Positions 14,601 through 26,557 of a DNA stretch of 64,000 nt are shown here, piece by piece. The notes under the pieces were generated by a model. It did not search any database. It was not told the DNA's origin and saw only the letters and a program-made list of their open reading frames with translations. A program made the translations under genes and the position numbers. Source of the stretch: Mya arenaria (lineage: Eukaryota; Mollusca; Bivalvia; Myida; Myidae). The stretch lies in contig NC_069133.1 of assembly GCF_026914265.1 (NCBI RefSeq), positions 14,365,375-14,429,374 on the forward strand, read 5' to 3'. Each line of letters opens with the position of its first letter. Position 1 is the first letter of the stretch.

Positions 14601-15717
14601 AAGGGTCCAACACCAGGGCCGACACCTCACGGAAGGGGCTGTCCGCAATGCAGGTTTGTGGATAATCGGTGGCAAGCGTTTAATTGGCAGTGTTTTACAT
14701 CACTGTGTAACTTGCCGAAAGCTTCGTGGAAAGACCGCTGAACAGAAAATGGCCGATTTGCCACAAGATCGTCTTACTTCCTCACCGCCCTTCACACACG
14801 TTGGAGTGGATGTGTTTGGCCCTTGGACCGTGGTGACAAGACGTACCAGAGGAGGTAGTGCAAATTCAAAACGCTGGGCTGTGCTTTTCACATGTTTGTA
14901 TAGTAGAGCTGTCCATATTGAGCTACTAGAGGAGATGTCTACGTCCTGTTTCATAAATGCAATGCGCAGATTTATTGCAATTCGCGGAAAAGTGTCAGAA
15001 TTTCGGTCGGATCGTGGCACAAACTTTATAGGAGCAGCCTCCGAGCTTGGTATGAAAACGGTCTGTGTAGAAGATGACCAATTTCAGACCTACTTACAAG
15101 ACAATGAAATAATTTGGCGTTTCAATCCGCCTTATGCCTCCCATTTTGGTGGCGTTTGGGAAAGAATGATCGGGATTGCTCGTCACATTCTAGATGCAAT
15201 GCTAATAGACTTCAAACAAGAAAAACTTACTCATGAAGTTTACTCAACCTTAATGGCAGAGGTTACCGCTATCATGAACTCCAGGCCTCTTGTCCCAGTT
15301 TCTACAGATGTTGAAGAACCATTTGTCCTATCACCGGGAATGCTACTTACACAGAAATCTCCCGAGATAGTTTGCAGTTTCCGCGACATAGGTGTGAAAG
15401 ATATGTACCACTCTCAGTGGAAGACAGTGCAGTTTCTGGCAAATATTTTCTGGAAACGTTGGAAGGGTGATTTTCTGTCATCTCTACAGACGAGGAAGAA
15501 GTGGGCGTCGCCTTGTGAAAACATCAAAGCTGATGATGTAGTTCTATTACGCGATCGAGATTGTGCGCGCAATGAATGGCCTATGGGTCTTGTGACAAAG
15601 GCATTTCCTAGTGACGACGGACTTGTTAGAAAGCTGCAAATCAGGGTTATGAAGAATGGAAAGCAATGCCTTTATGTGAGACCAATTAAAGAAGTTGTTC
15701 TGCTTGTGTCGTCGTAG
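11690..15717 (+). pseudogene. BEL/Pao pol region: protease, RT, RNase H, integrase (fossil)
   Basis: The aspartic-protease-like region (DUF1758 type, around 11.74-12.25 kb) has the A-I-L-D-D-Q-S-N-R-S-L motif in place of the usual D-x-G. Reverse transcriptase follows at about 12.6-13.3 kb, with the catalytic Y-V-D-D near 13.09 kb. RNase H lies at about 13.6-14.0 kb (Y-S-D-A-S and F-F-T-D-S motifs). The integrase has an H-H/C-x2-C zinc region near 14.59-14.72 kb and a catalytic core at about 14.8-15.2 kb (G-V-D-V-F-G-P, R-S-D-R-G-T-N-F and an F-G-G-V-W-E-R motif carrying the glutamate). The carboxyl end (15.4-15.7 kb) is the DUF5641-type domain typical of Pao elements. The set is complete for the family; the copy is broken. 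Confidence 0.93.
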
Positions 15718-16472
15718 AAAGCAGCAACAACAGAAGAATGTTTCAGAAATCTTATTTAACTGAGGCATAAAGATTTTGTGTGGGGTATGTTTTATTCTTG
15801 AAAGTATTTTGAAGTTGTTCCTTTCAAAGTCAGAACTTAAACAAAAGTTCCCGCTCAGAAGCCTTTATGCACAATCAAATTTATTTTGCTTTCTGCATAA
15901 ATATCTTCTTGCGAAATTAGAAAACATACCTTACATGAAATTTTTTAATTTTCTGCTATGTTAATGATTTGCTACACTAAAGTCTTTATGCAACGTTCGC
16001 GCAATATCAGTGTTAATATGTGCAGAAGCCTTCGGGTAATTCTCTGTGTGCCTAATGAGTATCTCCTCAAAGGAAAATCATCCAAAACATTTTGCTCTCC
16101 GAACTGGTGTCCAATCCGGAAAGACCTGCAATGAGGGCCTTTCTAATGAGACTTATGTGAAACGGCATTAAGAAAGGCATATGTTAACACATGCCCGAGA
16201 GAAACTTTCAGCGACTCGAGACAGCAACTATGCTTGTATGAACTTTGAGATATTAAGTCAGTCTTTTAATCATAAAAATATTAGTCTTTGATACAATGTG
16301 TTAATATCTCTTCAGATATTGCATTTGACTGTATTTATTCTTAAGTATACCATTTTTTATGTAGTCATGGTATAAGTTTGAATAATTACAGTAAACCTGT
16401 GTATTCCAAGACTTACTTGGAAAGATGCTTAAGAAAATGGTTTAAGTCTTGTGGTTATATCCTTTGATATAC

Positions 16473-16481
16473 GACGGGGAG
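16473..16481 (+). promoter_or_regulatory. Polypurine tract of the BEL/Pao element
   Basis: 'gacggggag' lies directly against the first base of the 3' LTR. This is where LTR retroelements prime plus-strand DNA synthesis. It is short, and the assignment rests on position and composition. Confidence 0.55.
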
Positions 16482-17434
16482 TGTTCTGGACCGATTTCAG
16501 TTTATCCTTCCTTTCAATCTGTAAGCAATTTTAGAATCTATATCGATTCGATAGTGGCTTAAGGGAGGCAACTCTTTCATGCTTATCTCGAATTCTTGAG
16601 GAAGTTGGAGAGTTGTTGTTCCTTAATTTTCGGAGACATTCGGACTTGTACGTCGTTAGTTTGTGTCTCGTTATTTCCCCTTAGAATGGATGCGCTGTGA
16701 TTGAGCTCCAACATTTTGGCATTTTGTATGGTCCCGCACACTCTGTAAGTACAGATACTTTGCTATATGGTAGATTATGATTTGGTTGTCATGCATCTGC
16801 TAAAGTTTTAAACCGTAATTTAGTAGGAAGGTAATGTTATCATTCAGAATTTCTGCATGCTGTTCTCGCCATTTTAAAAATAGACGAGTGGAGTTTCTTA
16901 GTGACGTCACTTCATTGTTTTTAGAATGGAATGTTTGGAGTTTCCTAAGGTCGCCAAGTACATGTCATGTAGGACGATGTTTTAACAGTAACTTCGTTTT
17001 AAATCGATAAAATAAGTATTTTAAATCGTTTCAAAGTATTGGACACCGTAATTATGTGCGTAATAATGTGCTTGAGATTAGAGTACAGATAATTTGATAT
17101 TTCTTCGTACTTATAATGGGTATGGATTTCAGCTCCAATTTATTAATGTTACAAACAGTGTCAACCCAGATCGGTCACATGATTATGTCATTCTGTGTTT
17201 GGAATCACACTGTTTGATATTAAAGATGAATCTTACTGCTGCATAATGGTTTTAATATGTTATTGTATATATGATGGTGTACGATCTAGTCACAAGTTGT
17301 TTTGTATATTTGTAGTTTTTCACCGCACGCAACGTTATACGTCTCAACTCATAATAACCTATCGAGATGAGGATAATAAAATGGTGACACTAGCTGTGGA
17401 TTGTTATGTCATTGAAAATCCTAGTGACAGCATA
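16482..17434 (+). repeat. 3' LTR of the BEL/Pao element
   Basis: Same 953 bp length as the 5' LTR, with about five single-base differences by eye. The flanking 37 bp repeat array resumes at once after it. Confidence 0.95.
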
Positions 17435-17641
17435 TTCCTCGTCGTTTGTCGTTCTCGTTACTTCCAGAATATCCCTCGTAGTTTGTCGTTCTCGTTACTT
17501 CCAGAATATCCCTCGTAGTTTGTCGTTCTCGTTACTTCCAGATTATCCCTCGTAGTTTGTCGTTCTCGTTACTTTCAGAATATCCCTCGTAGTTTATCGT
17601 TCTCGTTACTTCCAGAATATCCCTCGTAGTTTGTCGTTCTC
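17435..17641. repeat. 37 bp tandem repeat, right part
   Basis: About five and a half copies of the unit found at 8401-8699, mostly with the 'agtttg' tail. It was contiguous with the left part before the LTR element inserted. Confidence 0.92.
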
Positions 17642-17972
17642 GACGAAAATTCGAGGTGCAGTACCTGTATTCATAAAACATCTTAAAACAACTGTGCACC
17701 AGATGATCAATTTGCAAGAAAAAAGAAAATTATCGAAAACTGTCATAAACTTAGTATGAATGTGTACAATGCATTAAAACTTATTAACTGAAGTACCATA
17801 GTTTACAATTTATTTAAGTTAAGCAGTTATTTCGTATTTTTCCATTAAAAAAAATTACTGGGTATGTCTACCTAGTAGAATTCATTCCGTATGCGTGATT
17901 GGCTAGTCGGTGTTATCACGTGATATTACCGCGTTAGGTGTATAGCTTAATTATATTACCCGATTAGAGTAA

Positions 17973-18058
17973 GCCGTCGTAGCTCAGTGGATTCGACGCT
18001 CGACTACAATTTTGGCGACACGGGTTCGAACCCGGTCTCCATCACAATTTTTTTTTTA
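17973..18058 (+). ncRNA. tRNA-like sequence (SINE head or tRNA pseudogene)
   Basis: 'tagctcagtgg' fits an internal pol III A box, and 'gggttcgaaccc' is a textbook B box with T-loop. A run of ten T follows at 18048, suitable as a pol III terminator. The acceptor halves ('gccgtcg' against 'ctccatc') do not pair, and the T stem has a mismatch, so a functional tRNA is unlikely. A tRNA-derived SINE head or tRNA pseudogene is the better reading. No anticodon is assigned. Confidence 0.5.
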
Positions 18059-18059
18059 T

Positions 18060-18860
18060 AATTTTGGTACTTTTTTTACAATAATGATATCAAAGCGTAA
18101 CACTTTCTATTAGATAATTGTCCTGAAATTCGTTACAGAAAAAAAACTTTTTTTGGTGCCAATCTGGTGTACAGTCCTTTTAAGTCATTCCTGAACTTTA
18201 GTGGAATTCTGAACATGTTCAAGCCAAATTAAAGAAAATGTATAACGTTCCTAGTTTTGAAAGCATGCATATTACTTAAGATAAAGCATATTGGATAATA
18301 TTAAGTCATCATATCTTATGATCAGTGAGATACATAACTTATGAAATTAACTTGAGATTAGATATGACTTTAGATATTTTATTACTGTTGACCATAGAGT
18401 CGATCATATCTTAGTGCCACAAAAATGCTATCCATTCAAAAATAACTTCATTTGTTTCGCTCATAAGTCTCAATGCCTGATGATGGTAACACTGAATGAT
18501 GGCAACAATTAGTTTAAACTTTGTTTGATTACTACTATTTACGGTCTTTTTTACAAACACTCATTTGAACAGAATATTGTAAATCTCAGCATTAATTATT
18601 ATTTTTTAATATCGTTCCAACGAGTTATAGGAAACAAAGTACTTTTTACGATATTTTTTCTAAAAAAGTGGGCTCTTGTTTTAACTGTTGACGTGGTTAT
18701 AGCATTGAAGCATAAATCAAGTTAACGTTTTACACTTAATATTGTATTCGATGATTGTCTATATAGAACATGAACAGCCACACTTGGTAAAGATAGTATA
18801 GTAATTTCCCCATGAAATATCCCAATTGTAATTATTTCAGCTTTAAAACTCAAATTTCAG
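18060..18860. other. Upstream region of the Gly-rich gene
   Basis: AT-rich. It ends in a good intron acceptor ('caaatttcag' at 18851-18860) five bases before the Gly-rich gene's ATG, so at least one 5' untranslated exon should lie upstream. I could not place that exon or a promoter. Confidence 0.45.
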
Positions 18861-18865
18861 GAACA

Positions 18866-19495
18866 ATGAAGGTCCTTTTCATCTTGGGAATGTGCCTTGC
18901 ACTATCACTCTCTGTATCCTACGGTCATGAACGTGGCGGTTGCTATGGCAGTGGATACGTTGGCGGTGGGTACGGTGGCGGTGGACACGGCCTTTATGGA
19001 TGATACGGTGACGGTGGATTAGGTGGCATTTATGGTGGATACGGAGGCGATGGACTAGGTGGCTTTTATGGTGGCGGTGGATACGGTGGCGGTGGAATCG
19101 GTGGAGGATACGGTGGCGATGGATACGATGGCGGTGTACTAGGTGGCCTTTATGGTGGGTACGGTGGCAGTGGAATCGGCGGCGGTGGATACGGTGGCGT
19201 TGGAATCGGTGAAGGATTCGGTGGCGGTGGATACGGTGGCGGTGGAAACGGTGGCCTTTATGGTGGATACAGTGGCGGTGGACTAGGTGGCCTTTATGGT
19301 GGATACGGTGGCGGTGGAATCGGTGGCGGTGGTTACGGTGGCGGTGGACTAGGTGGCCTTTATGGTGGATACGGTGGCGGTGGATACGGTGGCGGTGGGA
19401 TCGGTGGAGGATACGGTGGTGGTGGATATAGTGGAGGATACGGTGGCGGTGGATACGGTAAATACGGTCGCCGTTTTGGTGGACTCGGTCACTAA
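18866..19495 (+). pseudogene. Gly/Tyr-rich secreted protein gene with one in-frame TGA
   Basis: From the ATG at 18866, 209 codons run to a TAA at 19493-19495 with a single interruption: TGA at 19001-19003 (codon 46), where the repeat pattern predicts GGA. Residues 1-20 are a clear signal peptide (MKVLFILGMCLALSLSVSYG). The rest is low-complexity repeat of G-G-Y-G-G-G-G, G-L-G-G-L-Y-G-G-Y and G-G-G-G-I-G-G-G type with almost no charge, ending K-Y-G-R-R-F-G-G-L-G-H. This composition is typical of structural secreted proteins such as shematrin-like shell-matrix or other glycine-rich extracellular proteins; homology cannot be proved from repeats. The frame stays perfect on both sides of the TGA, so the change is recent, polymorphic, or an assembly error. 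As given, the product would be a 45-residue secreted peptide. Its GC content stands far above the surroundings. Confidence 0.8.
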
Positions 19496-19841
19496 TGACA
19501 TGGCGGTGGACACATTGGCTGATCTTGGAGCCGTTCGGCCGGATACGTTGTTGGTTACCGATCGCATACGACCATGGTATTAGCTACGGTCGTCATTATC
19601 AGCATTGTCTCGAAAACATATCTGGAGCGCCTATTTTATTGTCATGACGATAATTGTTTTTGATAAAGACATTGATCACTTTCTGTTTATAGATCTGAGT
19701 ATACGTAACAAAATATGTTTACAACTTTCCGTTACATAGAAACAAACAACTTAAACGTTACATTTTATTGTTAATGAACATCCGCTTTATTTTTGTACTC
19801 ATATGATTTGTCTAATTTTATTTCATCATTACTAAAATAGA

Positions 19842-19847
19842 AATAAA
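19842..19847 (+). terminator. Polyadenylation signal, candidate
   Basis: AATAAA about 350 bases downstream of the Gly-rich gene's TAA, the first canonical hexamer I noticed after it. Confidence 0.4.
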
Positions 19848-22800
19848 ATGTTTGCTTTTGACATCACAATTTGTGTTAACCAATTTAATATACCAAGTCT
19901 CTAGAAATAAAATATACCACACACTATGATTCGTCCAATGTGTTACCAAAGGTTACTTAAACTTTACTTCAAGGCTTAAATCAAGCATGAATACTTAGAA
20001 ATAAGACTTATAATCCTGAATAGATTAAAGCTCAATCCTATTAACATACCATACTAAAACAATTTGCAATCTACAAGTCCGCATAATGCAGTGTTATATT
20101 TATATTTATAAAGATTTCTTATAATAGAATGTTAAAAGAAAAGCAAAATATTGTAAACTTAAAGGAAATAAAAAGGTCAAAATAATTAACATTCAGTCAA
20201 ACCCCGTTGGCTCGAGATCCCAGTTCGAGCCAATAAGGAAATCAAGCCAAGTAAATGAAAGCCAATGGTTTCGACTGTTTTTGTTCAGGAAATTTTGTCA
20301 AAAATTGTTAAAACATCTTGAGATAAGAACATAATAGAAAATTTACAATGTCATATTTAAATGTTGTAGTTTCACCATTCGATGCCGCGACAAAGTTTGA
20401 TTCTTCAATGTTGTATGTCGCTTCAGCTCAACCTTAAATAAGAATGACCAAATGGCCCTATGTCGCTCATCTTCTTAAAATGACCAAAATAACAGTGGTT
20501 ATTAAGGTTGTTTTGCTAGCTTGCTTGAAAAGATATCTGCGGTTGAAGAGCATTCTTTTTCAAAGGTTTTAACCGCACAAGTGTCTAGAAATCATAGGAC
20601 CCTCGAGGCAAGGCACGCTTCACAGGAACATAATTTAAACTATTTTAATTAACAGCTTCACGAGGATATATACAAATTTATTATAATTCTTTGCCTTGTA
20701 TTTTAGAGAAAGATTTTACCATTTATGTAACAAGGAAACCAGGAACCGCTTGGACAGGGCCTCTTTGGACCACATGCCAATGATTGTACACTCTTGGCGA
20801 AGGACCATTACATGAAGCTCTATTGGTTAGTGGTCATCGAGCGGGACAAGGGCGTTTTGTTCATTTTTCTCCACAACACAGCACAAGACAACTCGCTCGC
20901 ATACTATCAAGCCAATGAGAGTGATTTAGGTTACTTTATACAACCATAGTCAATTTCACCCAAATTTTACGGACCTGTACGGAAAACAACAGACACTGGT
21001 ATCCAAAAACATGGTGGTATGGCCAATGAAATTCTGGTACAAAAACATAACGTCCAAAAGAGACCTACAACTGCAAACATAGTTGTGTTTAGGGGGTTGA
21101 ACTAGTGTACCAAGTCATTAATGCCTACAAATTGCTTAACCAAATGGTTGCAAAAATTAATTTCAAGCAATTAGAGTGGAAATGTCATGTTAAGATATAC
21201 ACATTTGCAAAAAAATGTTTTTTTAAAAAAAAGAAGTGCAAAATTTGAAGGATAGTGTATTTGGTCAGCACATTTTGAGAGTAAAAGGCTATCACAGCTT
21301 ATACCTACACTTAATATTTCAAGTTTGATTTTGCAATTATTCAACCTGGCCGCTACTAAATAAGTTATTTGTTTGCGAAATTTGAGTGAAACAGACGAAG
21401 AATATGCGTAGTTAATCCCTTTATTGGGTTGTACTTGATATTACCAATTATTAGCGTTTCGCACGCTTATTCATTGGAATTCATGTGGATGTGTGTACGG
21501 TTACATCGCAAAACGTGATATTTTCATACCATTTATGTTCTATTAAATGTGCATATCCAAAAAAGCGCTAGGGGGTCTTCTTTTTGGTCTACTTTCAATT
21601 ATGTGGCATGAACAATGAAAAACTAATAACCCTAAACAACAAAAAAAGCAAATTAAAGCGGATGCAAATCTTTCCTACGGCTGCTCTTTTAGAGCACCTG
21701 CTAACGTCATGCGTTTATGAAATAAAAACATATATTGTATACATCTGACGGGTGCCTTAGAAATTGCCGTTAAGTTCTGTATCGATCAATATTTTCAGTG
21801 GACGACTTCATTGTTTTACAGAGCAGGGTATCGCTAGTCCATGTTTATGATCTGTATTTTGAGAGGATTATAAAAAGTTGCTGGTTGGTGAAACATTGTA
21901 TTTTTTTAGCGCTGTGGCGAAGTTTCTTTTTAGTTATTCATTTGGCCCCAAACTTGCCACACTGGAGTTGAGAGATACAAAGACATACTTTTCTTCAAGC
22001 TTTTATGTATTTCTTTTATTAACACAAAGTACCACAAATTTATGATTTTAATTTATTCACAAATCCAAATAGTAAGCAATAATCCAATTTCGTTTTATGT
22101 TAAATAAAGATGATTCACAAATTTCCAAAATAAACTGCTATAATGTAAGTCCAGAAAGATCCAACGTTAATTTATCTCTGGCGAATATAAATCGCACAGC
22201 TTTATATACTTAGTATAAGAACTTGAAATGCACGAGAATTCAGAGTTACATGATTTCACGTGTCAACGGAGCAGACTCCAGCGGAGCAAAGGCACCGTTA
22301 AAACACACCGGCGGTGCTAATCCATAATGTAAACTTTAGCGGTGCAATGCCGTATAGTAAATATTTAACATGTGAAAATATAGTAAATGAAGTGAATAAA
22401 CCTTTGTAAGAGTTGCATACACAATCTTTAACAATTTTAGTTGTAAACAATACTAACACTAAGAAAATTAGTAATTATATTGCAAATAAAACATATGACT
22501 AAACAAGTATAACAGTTATGCATATAGTCAATGTTACTCTCGCGACAATTCGCGACAAGCGCGCAGAGTTCCCAAAAAGACACACATCCTGCTTGTTTAA
22601 TATGATATATATGGTGATTTCCTGATTTAAACTTATGGTAATGTTATTTTGATTATATACATTTCATGTTTTTTGACTAGCAGAAATTCTTTCGGCATTT
22701 GATTAAGCGCAGACATTAAATTATTTGACTTGAAATACCGAATGTGTCTGACATGTTGTCAAACAAGTGTGGAATGGGCTGTTGTGAAAAAAAGTTATAT

Positions 22801-22951
22801 AAACTGATAAATTAATACAATCTTTTTCGCAATCTTTGTAAAATAAGTTAAACTAATCAGTGAATTCTTGATAAGGTTAAAACTAAAATATGTGGCCTTC
22901 TACTCAACTTTTGAAAAAAATTTTTTTTTTGAGTTTTGACATTTTTTTTGT

Positions 22952-22972
22952 GCTTTCTACCAGGTAGAAAGC
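22952..22972. repeat. 21 bp near-perfect palindrome
   Basis: 'gctttctacc' and 'ggtagaaagc' flank a single A: a perfect inverted repeat next to T-rich runs. Role unknown. Confidence 0.7.
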
Positions 22973-23939
22973 TACAAGCAAGCCTCTTCATTAGTCTAAA
23001 ATGATAGCTTTGTTAGGGAATCTTCTAATAAGGTTTTGAAATATCAAAAATCGTTAAAACGTTTGTCGATAAACAATTATTTGGACAAGCTTCTGCAATA
23101 GCAAAACATCATTAAACAAATAACATATGAACGGTGAATGTCTCTACAATGTATATTTGGAAATTCTTTTTTCGGGCGAATTCACAATTCACTTGTCCAA
23201 AATTGTTCGACTTTTGATATAGTTGTGGATTCATATATTTATTTTCATTTGTGCATAACTTGTACGGTAAATTTGATTTTTTTAGATCATTCAATATAAT
23301 TGATGTAAAACACTGCCGATGAAAATTTAAGCAAAATCAACCTTAATGTATTTAGATTATCCTTCATGGGATTGAGAGCTACTTTTACTCGTACTGTTAT
23401 GCGTAAGTTGGCGTGTTCAGCCTGCTCAAATTCCCATTTAGTCATTCCAAAGGTTGCATAGCCGCAAGATGTATGCAGTTTACAATTTGTCGCTAGCGCC
23501 ACATATCATGGTCTCAGTATCGAAACGTCTATCGTGTTATCTAGACCTAAAATCAATTGGTCCGGGTTACCCGACCCTAACTAGGAACTTGGTTCCTACC
23601 CTACAGTTTGTATAGGCCGTTGGTAGGTATATGTACATTTATATGTATGTATGTTATTATTTTAGTGTTTGTTTAAATTTGTTGTTTAAACACATTTTAA
23701 GCATTTTGCATAATATTACTTTAGCGTTGTTTTCCAATGCTGCCAATAACATCATCACACCATAATCATCATCATCATCATCACCATAGTGACTAATCAA
23801 TTGCAACGTGTTTGTCTCTATTGCTACTACTTCTATTACTGGTACTTCTGATACTGCTGCTGTTGCTACTGCTATAACCAATGCTTCTTTCGCCGCCACC
23901 ACCACCACAACAACAACTACTACTATTTCTACTACTTTA

Positions 23940-24420
23940 CATTTTAAAATGTGTAAACCCACATATTTGAATGAAGAAGCAGCTACAATCTTAGAGTTAC
24001 ATAATATTATATAGAAGTCGTGTGACGTATGGCGACCATTTTCGAAAATCATAACTTTTGTTTTACTTACATTAAAAAAAAAGAATTCCCAACGTGTTAC
24101 AGTAACGTTCGATGTCATCCGACAATGATTGTAAATTTGTTTGATCATTTGCAAAAACTATAGCCTCATCAACGAATAATAACATATCTTTTCTGGTCAT
24201 CAATTTCTCAAGTGCCATTTAATTTACTATGCTACAAGCCCCCCCCCCCCCCCCACCCCTGTTTGACTCCTCTGTTTGAATTGATTTTAGGAGACCTATC
24301 ATTTCTGAATCTAGTGTATGATTTTGAGTAATAGGGGGAGAGCTTATTTACCCTCACCGTCGGATAATACCCGTTCGGCGAGCACGCTACATATTCCATT
24401 AAGACTATAAGTTTAAAAAC
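23940..24420 (-). mobile_element. LINE reverse-transcriptase remnant
   Basis: Minus-strand reading gives pieces of a non-LTR reverse transcriptase in the correct order. S-N-R-G-V-K-Q-G (24258-24283) is the motif before the catalytic site. V-D-E-A-I-V-F-A-N-D (about 24143-24175) stands at the usual Y-A-D-D position. L-S-D-D-I-E-R-Y-C-N-T and N-V-S-K-T-K-V-M-I-F-E-N-G follow, then F-K-Y-V-G-L near 23960. The frame shifts at least once, near an A/T run around 24070, and a poly-C run at 24239-24255 interrupts the region after V-K-Q-G. The catalytic aspartates are altered, so it is dead. It may belong to the same kind of LINE as the 6491-6830 piece. Confidence 0.72.
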
Positions 24421-24429
24421 AATAACTTC

Positions 24430-26100
24430 ATTAATCACAATATATAATGATATGATATTTAATAAAAATAAATGGCAACAGTAAATGTAGCGTGGATGCT
24501 TAGCACTTAAAATATATATTGACGTATACACAAAATAAATATATATAGTTAAATAATCAGTATTTTGAATATAAAATTATCGTACAGTATACGATTTAAA
24601 GAACTAGGCTGTGATAAACATTTAATTTTGTGATATTTAGCAGTTTTCTGGAAGTTAGCCGCCTTTTAAGGTAAGGCGTTCACACCTATTTCAATTAAAT
24701 ACGCAAGTGAAGCCATCTTGATCACGCTTAGTCTTCTTGTTAACTCGTTAATCCAAACAAAGCAATTATCGGATATTATCTTATTTAAATTTCCATTTCA
24801 AGTATGCAGGGTGACAAAAGATTTATATATTAAGTAATTAAAGTACAAAGAAGGGCCGATGGATGAAATTTACTATATAATTCCTCATTTTTTAATGATA
24901 CACCAATTTGTATAATACACTGTTATTGAAACAATATGCTAATAGAGATAGGGCCTTGATGTAGTTTCATAAACTTTTAAAGTGTCATTTTTGTACAGAC
25001 ACGTGTATATTAAAGACATATTTGAGTTTCTTAAGTAAGTGCATATGTGTGTAACTGTTGTGTAATTTGTGTACGACGGATTACCAGTGCTCTGTGTGTC
25101 GCGAAACCTGTGAGGACCACTGTATCTTCTGTGAGGTAAAATTGTTTTTGAAAGGGACTAACATGGTTTTGGTAAACACATATGGATTATGTATTTATTT
25201 ATTTTTTTAAAGCTAAAGACATGTATAAGTAAAGCTATTGAATATCCCCGAATCCATTGCTTATACTTAGGTAAACAAAAATAAAGCATGAACACATATT
25301 TAAAGGTCACGTATATATAGTGGAACAGTTATGTTTCTGTTTCCTTTCTTTCCTTTAAATGGTATTATAGTATAGGCTGGGTTGAGTATCTCTATGGACA
25401 ATCACCATTTTAAGATTTAGATGATTTTCTTAACTCGTGTTAATGTATTAACATTCAATGTTGAGAAACTAGAAAGTCAATTGAAAATCTATCAATACTT
25501 TGTTCAGGTCTGACAAATGTTTTACTTAATGGAAACGCTAAATCGCGACCAGTAGGTGTTCTTATTGGCTAGGGAAGTCTCGTCAAAGGGTTGCGGGGGA
25601 AGCTTTTTCTGTTTATGAGATATTTCAACATGTTTTCAAATAACCAACGGTAGTGATAACTTGTAATTTGTTCCTTAATTTAGAGGTTAAATATATTGGT
25701 CAATTGCATTTGAACGTACTAGTCCTGAAATGGTACACATGGAAAGGGGTTCATTCAACCTAGGAAGTTGTTTATTTAGTCCATAATAAAAGTAATAGGT
25801 AAGTGTTACACACAACTTTTTAGCCTTTTTATTTTGCTCTTAGCCAATGCCTTTTAAGTTTAAGCTACATGAACAATTATTTTTATTGTTAATGACATAC
25901 ACTTATTCGTGAATGTATCATGGTCTTATATACTGCGGTTTTTAAGAAATTAACAACTGTTTTATAGTTTTAGTGTTTGTTACTATGTACATGTGATTTT
26001 ATGATTATATGCCAATAAGGTTGCAAGTCCGTCTCTTATAATTCTTAAATAGAATGGATGTGTACATGCAAATTGTATAAACTTGAACTGTATGTACATG
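24430..26100. other. Intergenic, little recognised
   Basis: AT-rich sequence without a convincing gene. The only coding-like spot is the 48-base Cys-rich exon-like segment at 25088-25135. Confidence 0.5.
25088..25135 (+). other. Possible 48 bp Cys-rich exon
   Basis: Bounded by 'ttaccag' upstream and 'gtaaaa' downstream, this 16-codon open segment encodes five cysteines (C-S-V-C-R-E-T-C-E-D-H-C-I-F-C-E). Spacing and splice borders look exon-like, but no neighbouring exon is recognised. It could be a relic or chance. Confidence 0.2.
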
Positions 26101-26115
26101 GATGAGACGTAAATA

Positions 26116-26117
<2 letters not shown>

Positions 26118-26160
<43 letters not shown>
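26118..26160. repeat. (AT)n microsatellite
   Basis: About 20 uninterrupted AT pairs. Confidence 0.95.
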
Positions 26161-26161
<1 letters not shown>

Positions 26162-26557
26162 GAATTAGTTTAATTATATCATTAATGAAATGTATTGATA
26201 TAGCTCTCATTTGTTTATCTAAGTTAAAATTGATTGTCGGTGAACTGTATCATTGCATAAACTATTAAGATTCCCACGAGTTCTACTCGCCCGTTAAGAT
26301 TTATTTAGGTTAACTGCTAAATTAAATTACTACGCGATCTACTTCCAGCGGATTTAAACGTACCGTTTGAGTATGTTAACCGTTCATATACATCCGAGGT
26401 GGTTTTGGATAGAAATGGCTGAGGAGCTCCGAGGGCTAATTGCATTAAATCCCATATTCTCATCTAGACCGGAGCTAACATAAACCGACAATGCACCTAG
26501 TACATAAGAATGGGAAACTAAGACAATTAACGAGTACTTACGTAATTTATTCACAAT

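Larger units (their letters stand above)
8700..17434 (+). mobile_element. BEL/Pao LTR retrotransposon, nearly whole, young
   Basis: An 8.7 kb fossil element with matching 953 bp direct LTRs. In order it holds a gag-like region, an aspartic-protease region, reverse transcriptase, RNase H, an integrase with zinc-binding and DDE-type core, a Pao-type carboxyl domain, a non-coding stretch of about 760 bp and a purine tract before the 3' LTR. The order and motifs are those of the BEL/Pao family. It looks nearly complete, with about two breaks in its coding region. The LTRs differ at about 5 of 953 positions (~0.5%), so insertion was recent. It sits inside a 37 bp tandem array, with an apparent 5-base target duplication (ttcgt on the left, ttcct on the right) that carries one mismatch. 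No envelope-like gene is seen. Confidence 0.95.
19500..23930. other. Intergenic, nothing recognised
   Basis: About 4.4 kb of AT-rich sequence past the Gly-rich gene's 3' region. I see no open frame with protein character. A stretch near 20200-20280 ('cccgttggctcgagatccca', 'gaaatcaagcca') has the look of an old dispersed repeat, but I found no second copy in the window. Confidence 0.5.

Noticed and set aside
15720-16480. Envelope-like gene in the BEL/Pao element
   Set aside because: Only one short frame and no membrane or signal features; treated as non-coding.
19349-19583. Val/Thr-rich frames on both strands of the Gly-rich gene
   Set aside because: Alternative-frame readings of GGT/GGC repeats; the signal peptide and natural stop fit only the frame starting at 18866.
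23808-24014. Thr/Ala-rich plus-strand frame
   Set aside because: Comes from ACC/ACT trinucleotide repeat beside a LINE remnant that reads on the other strand.
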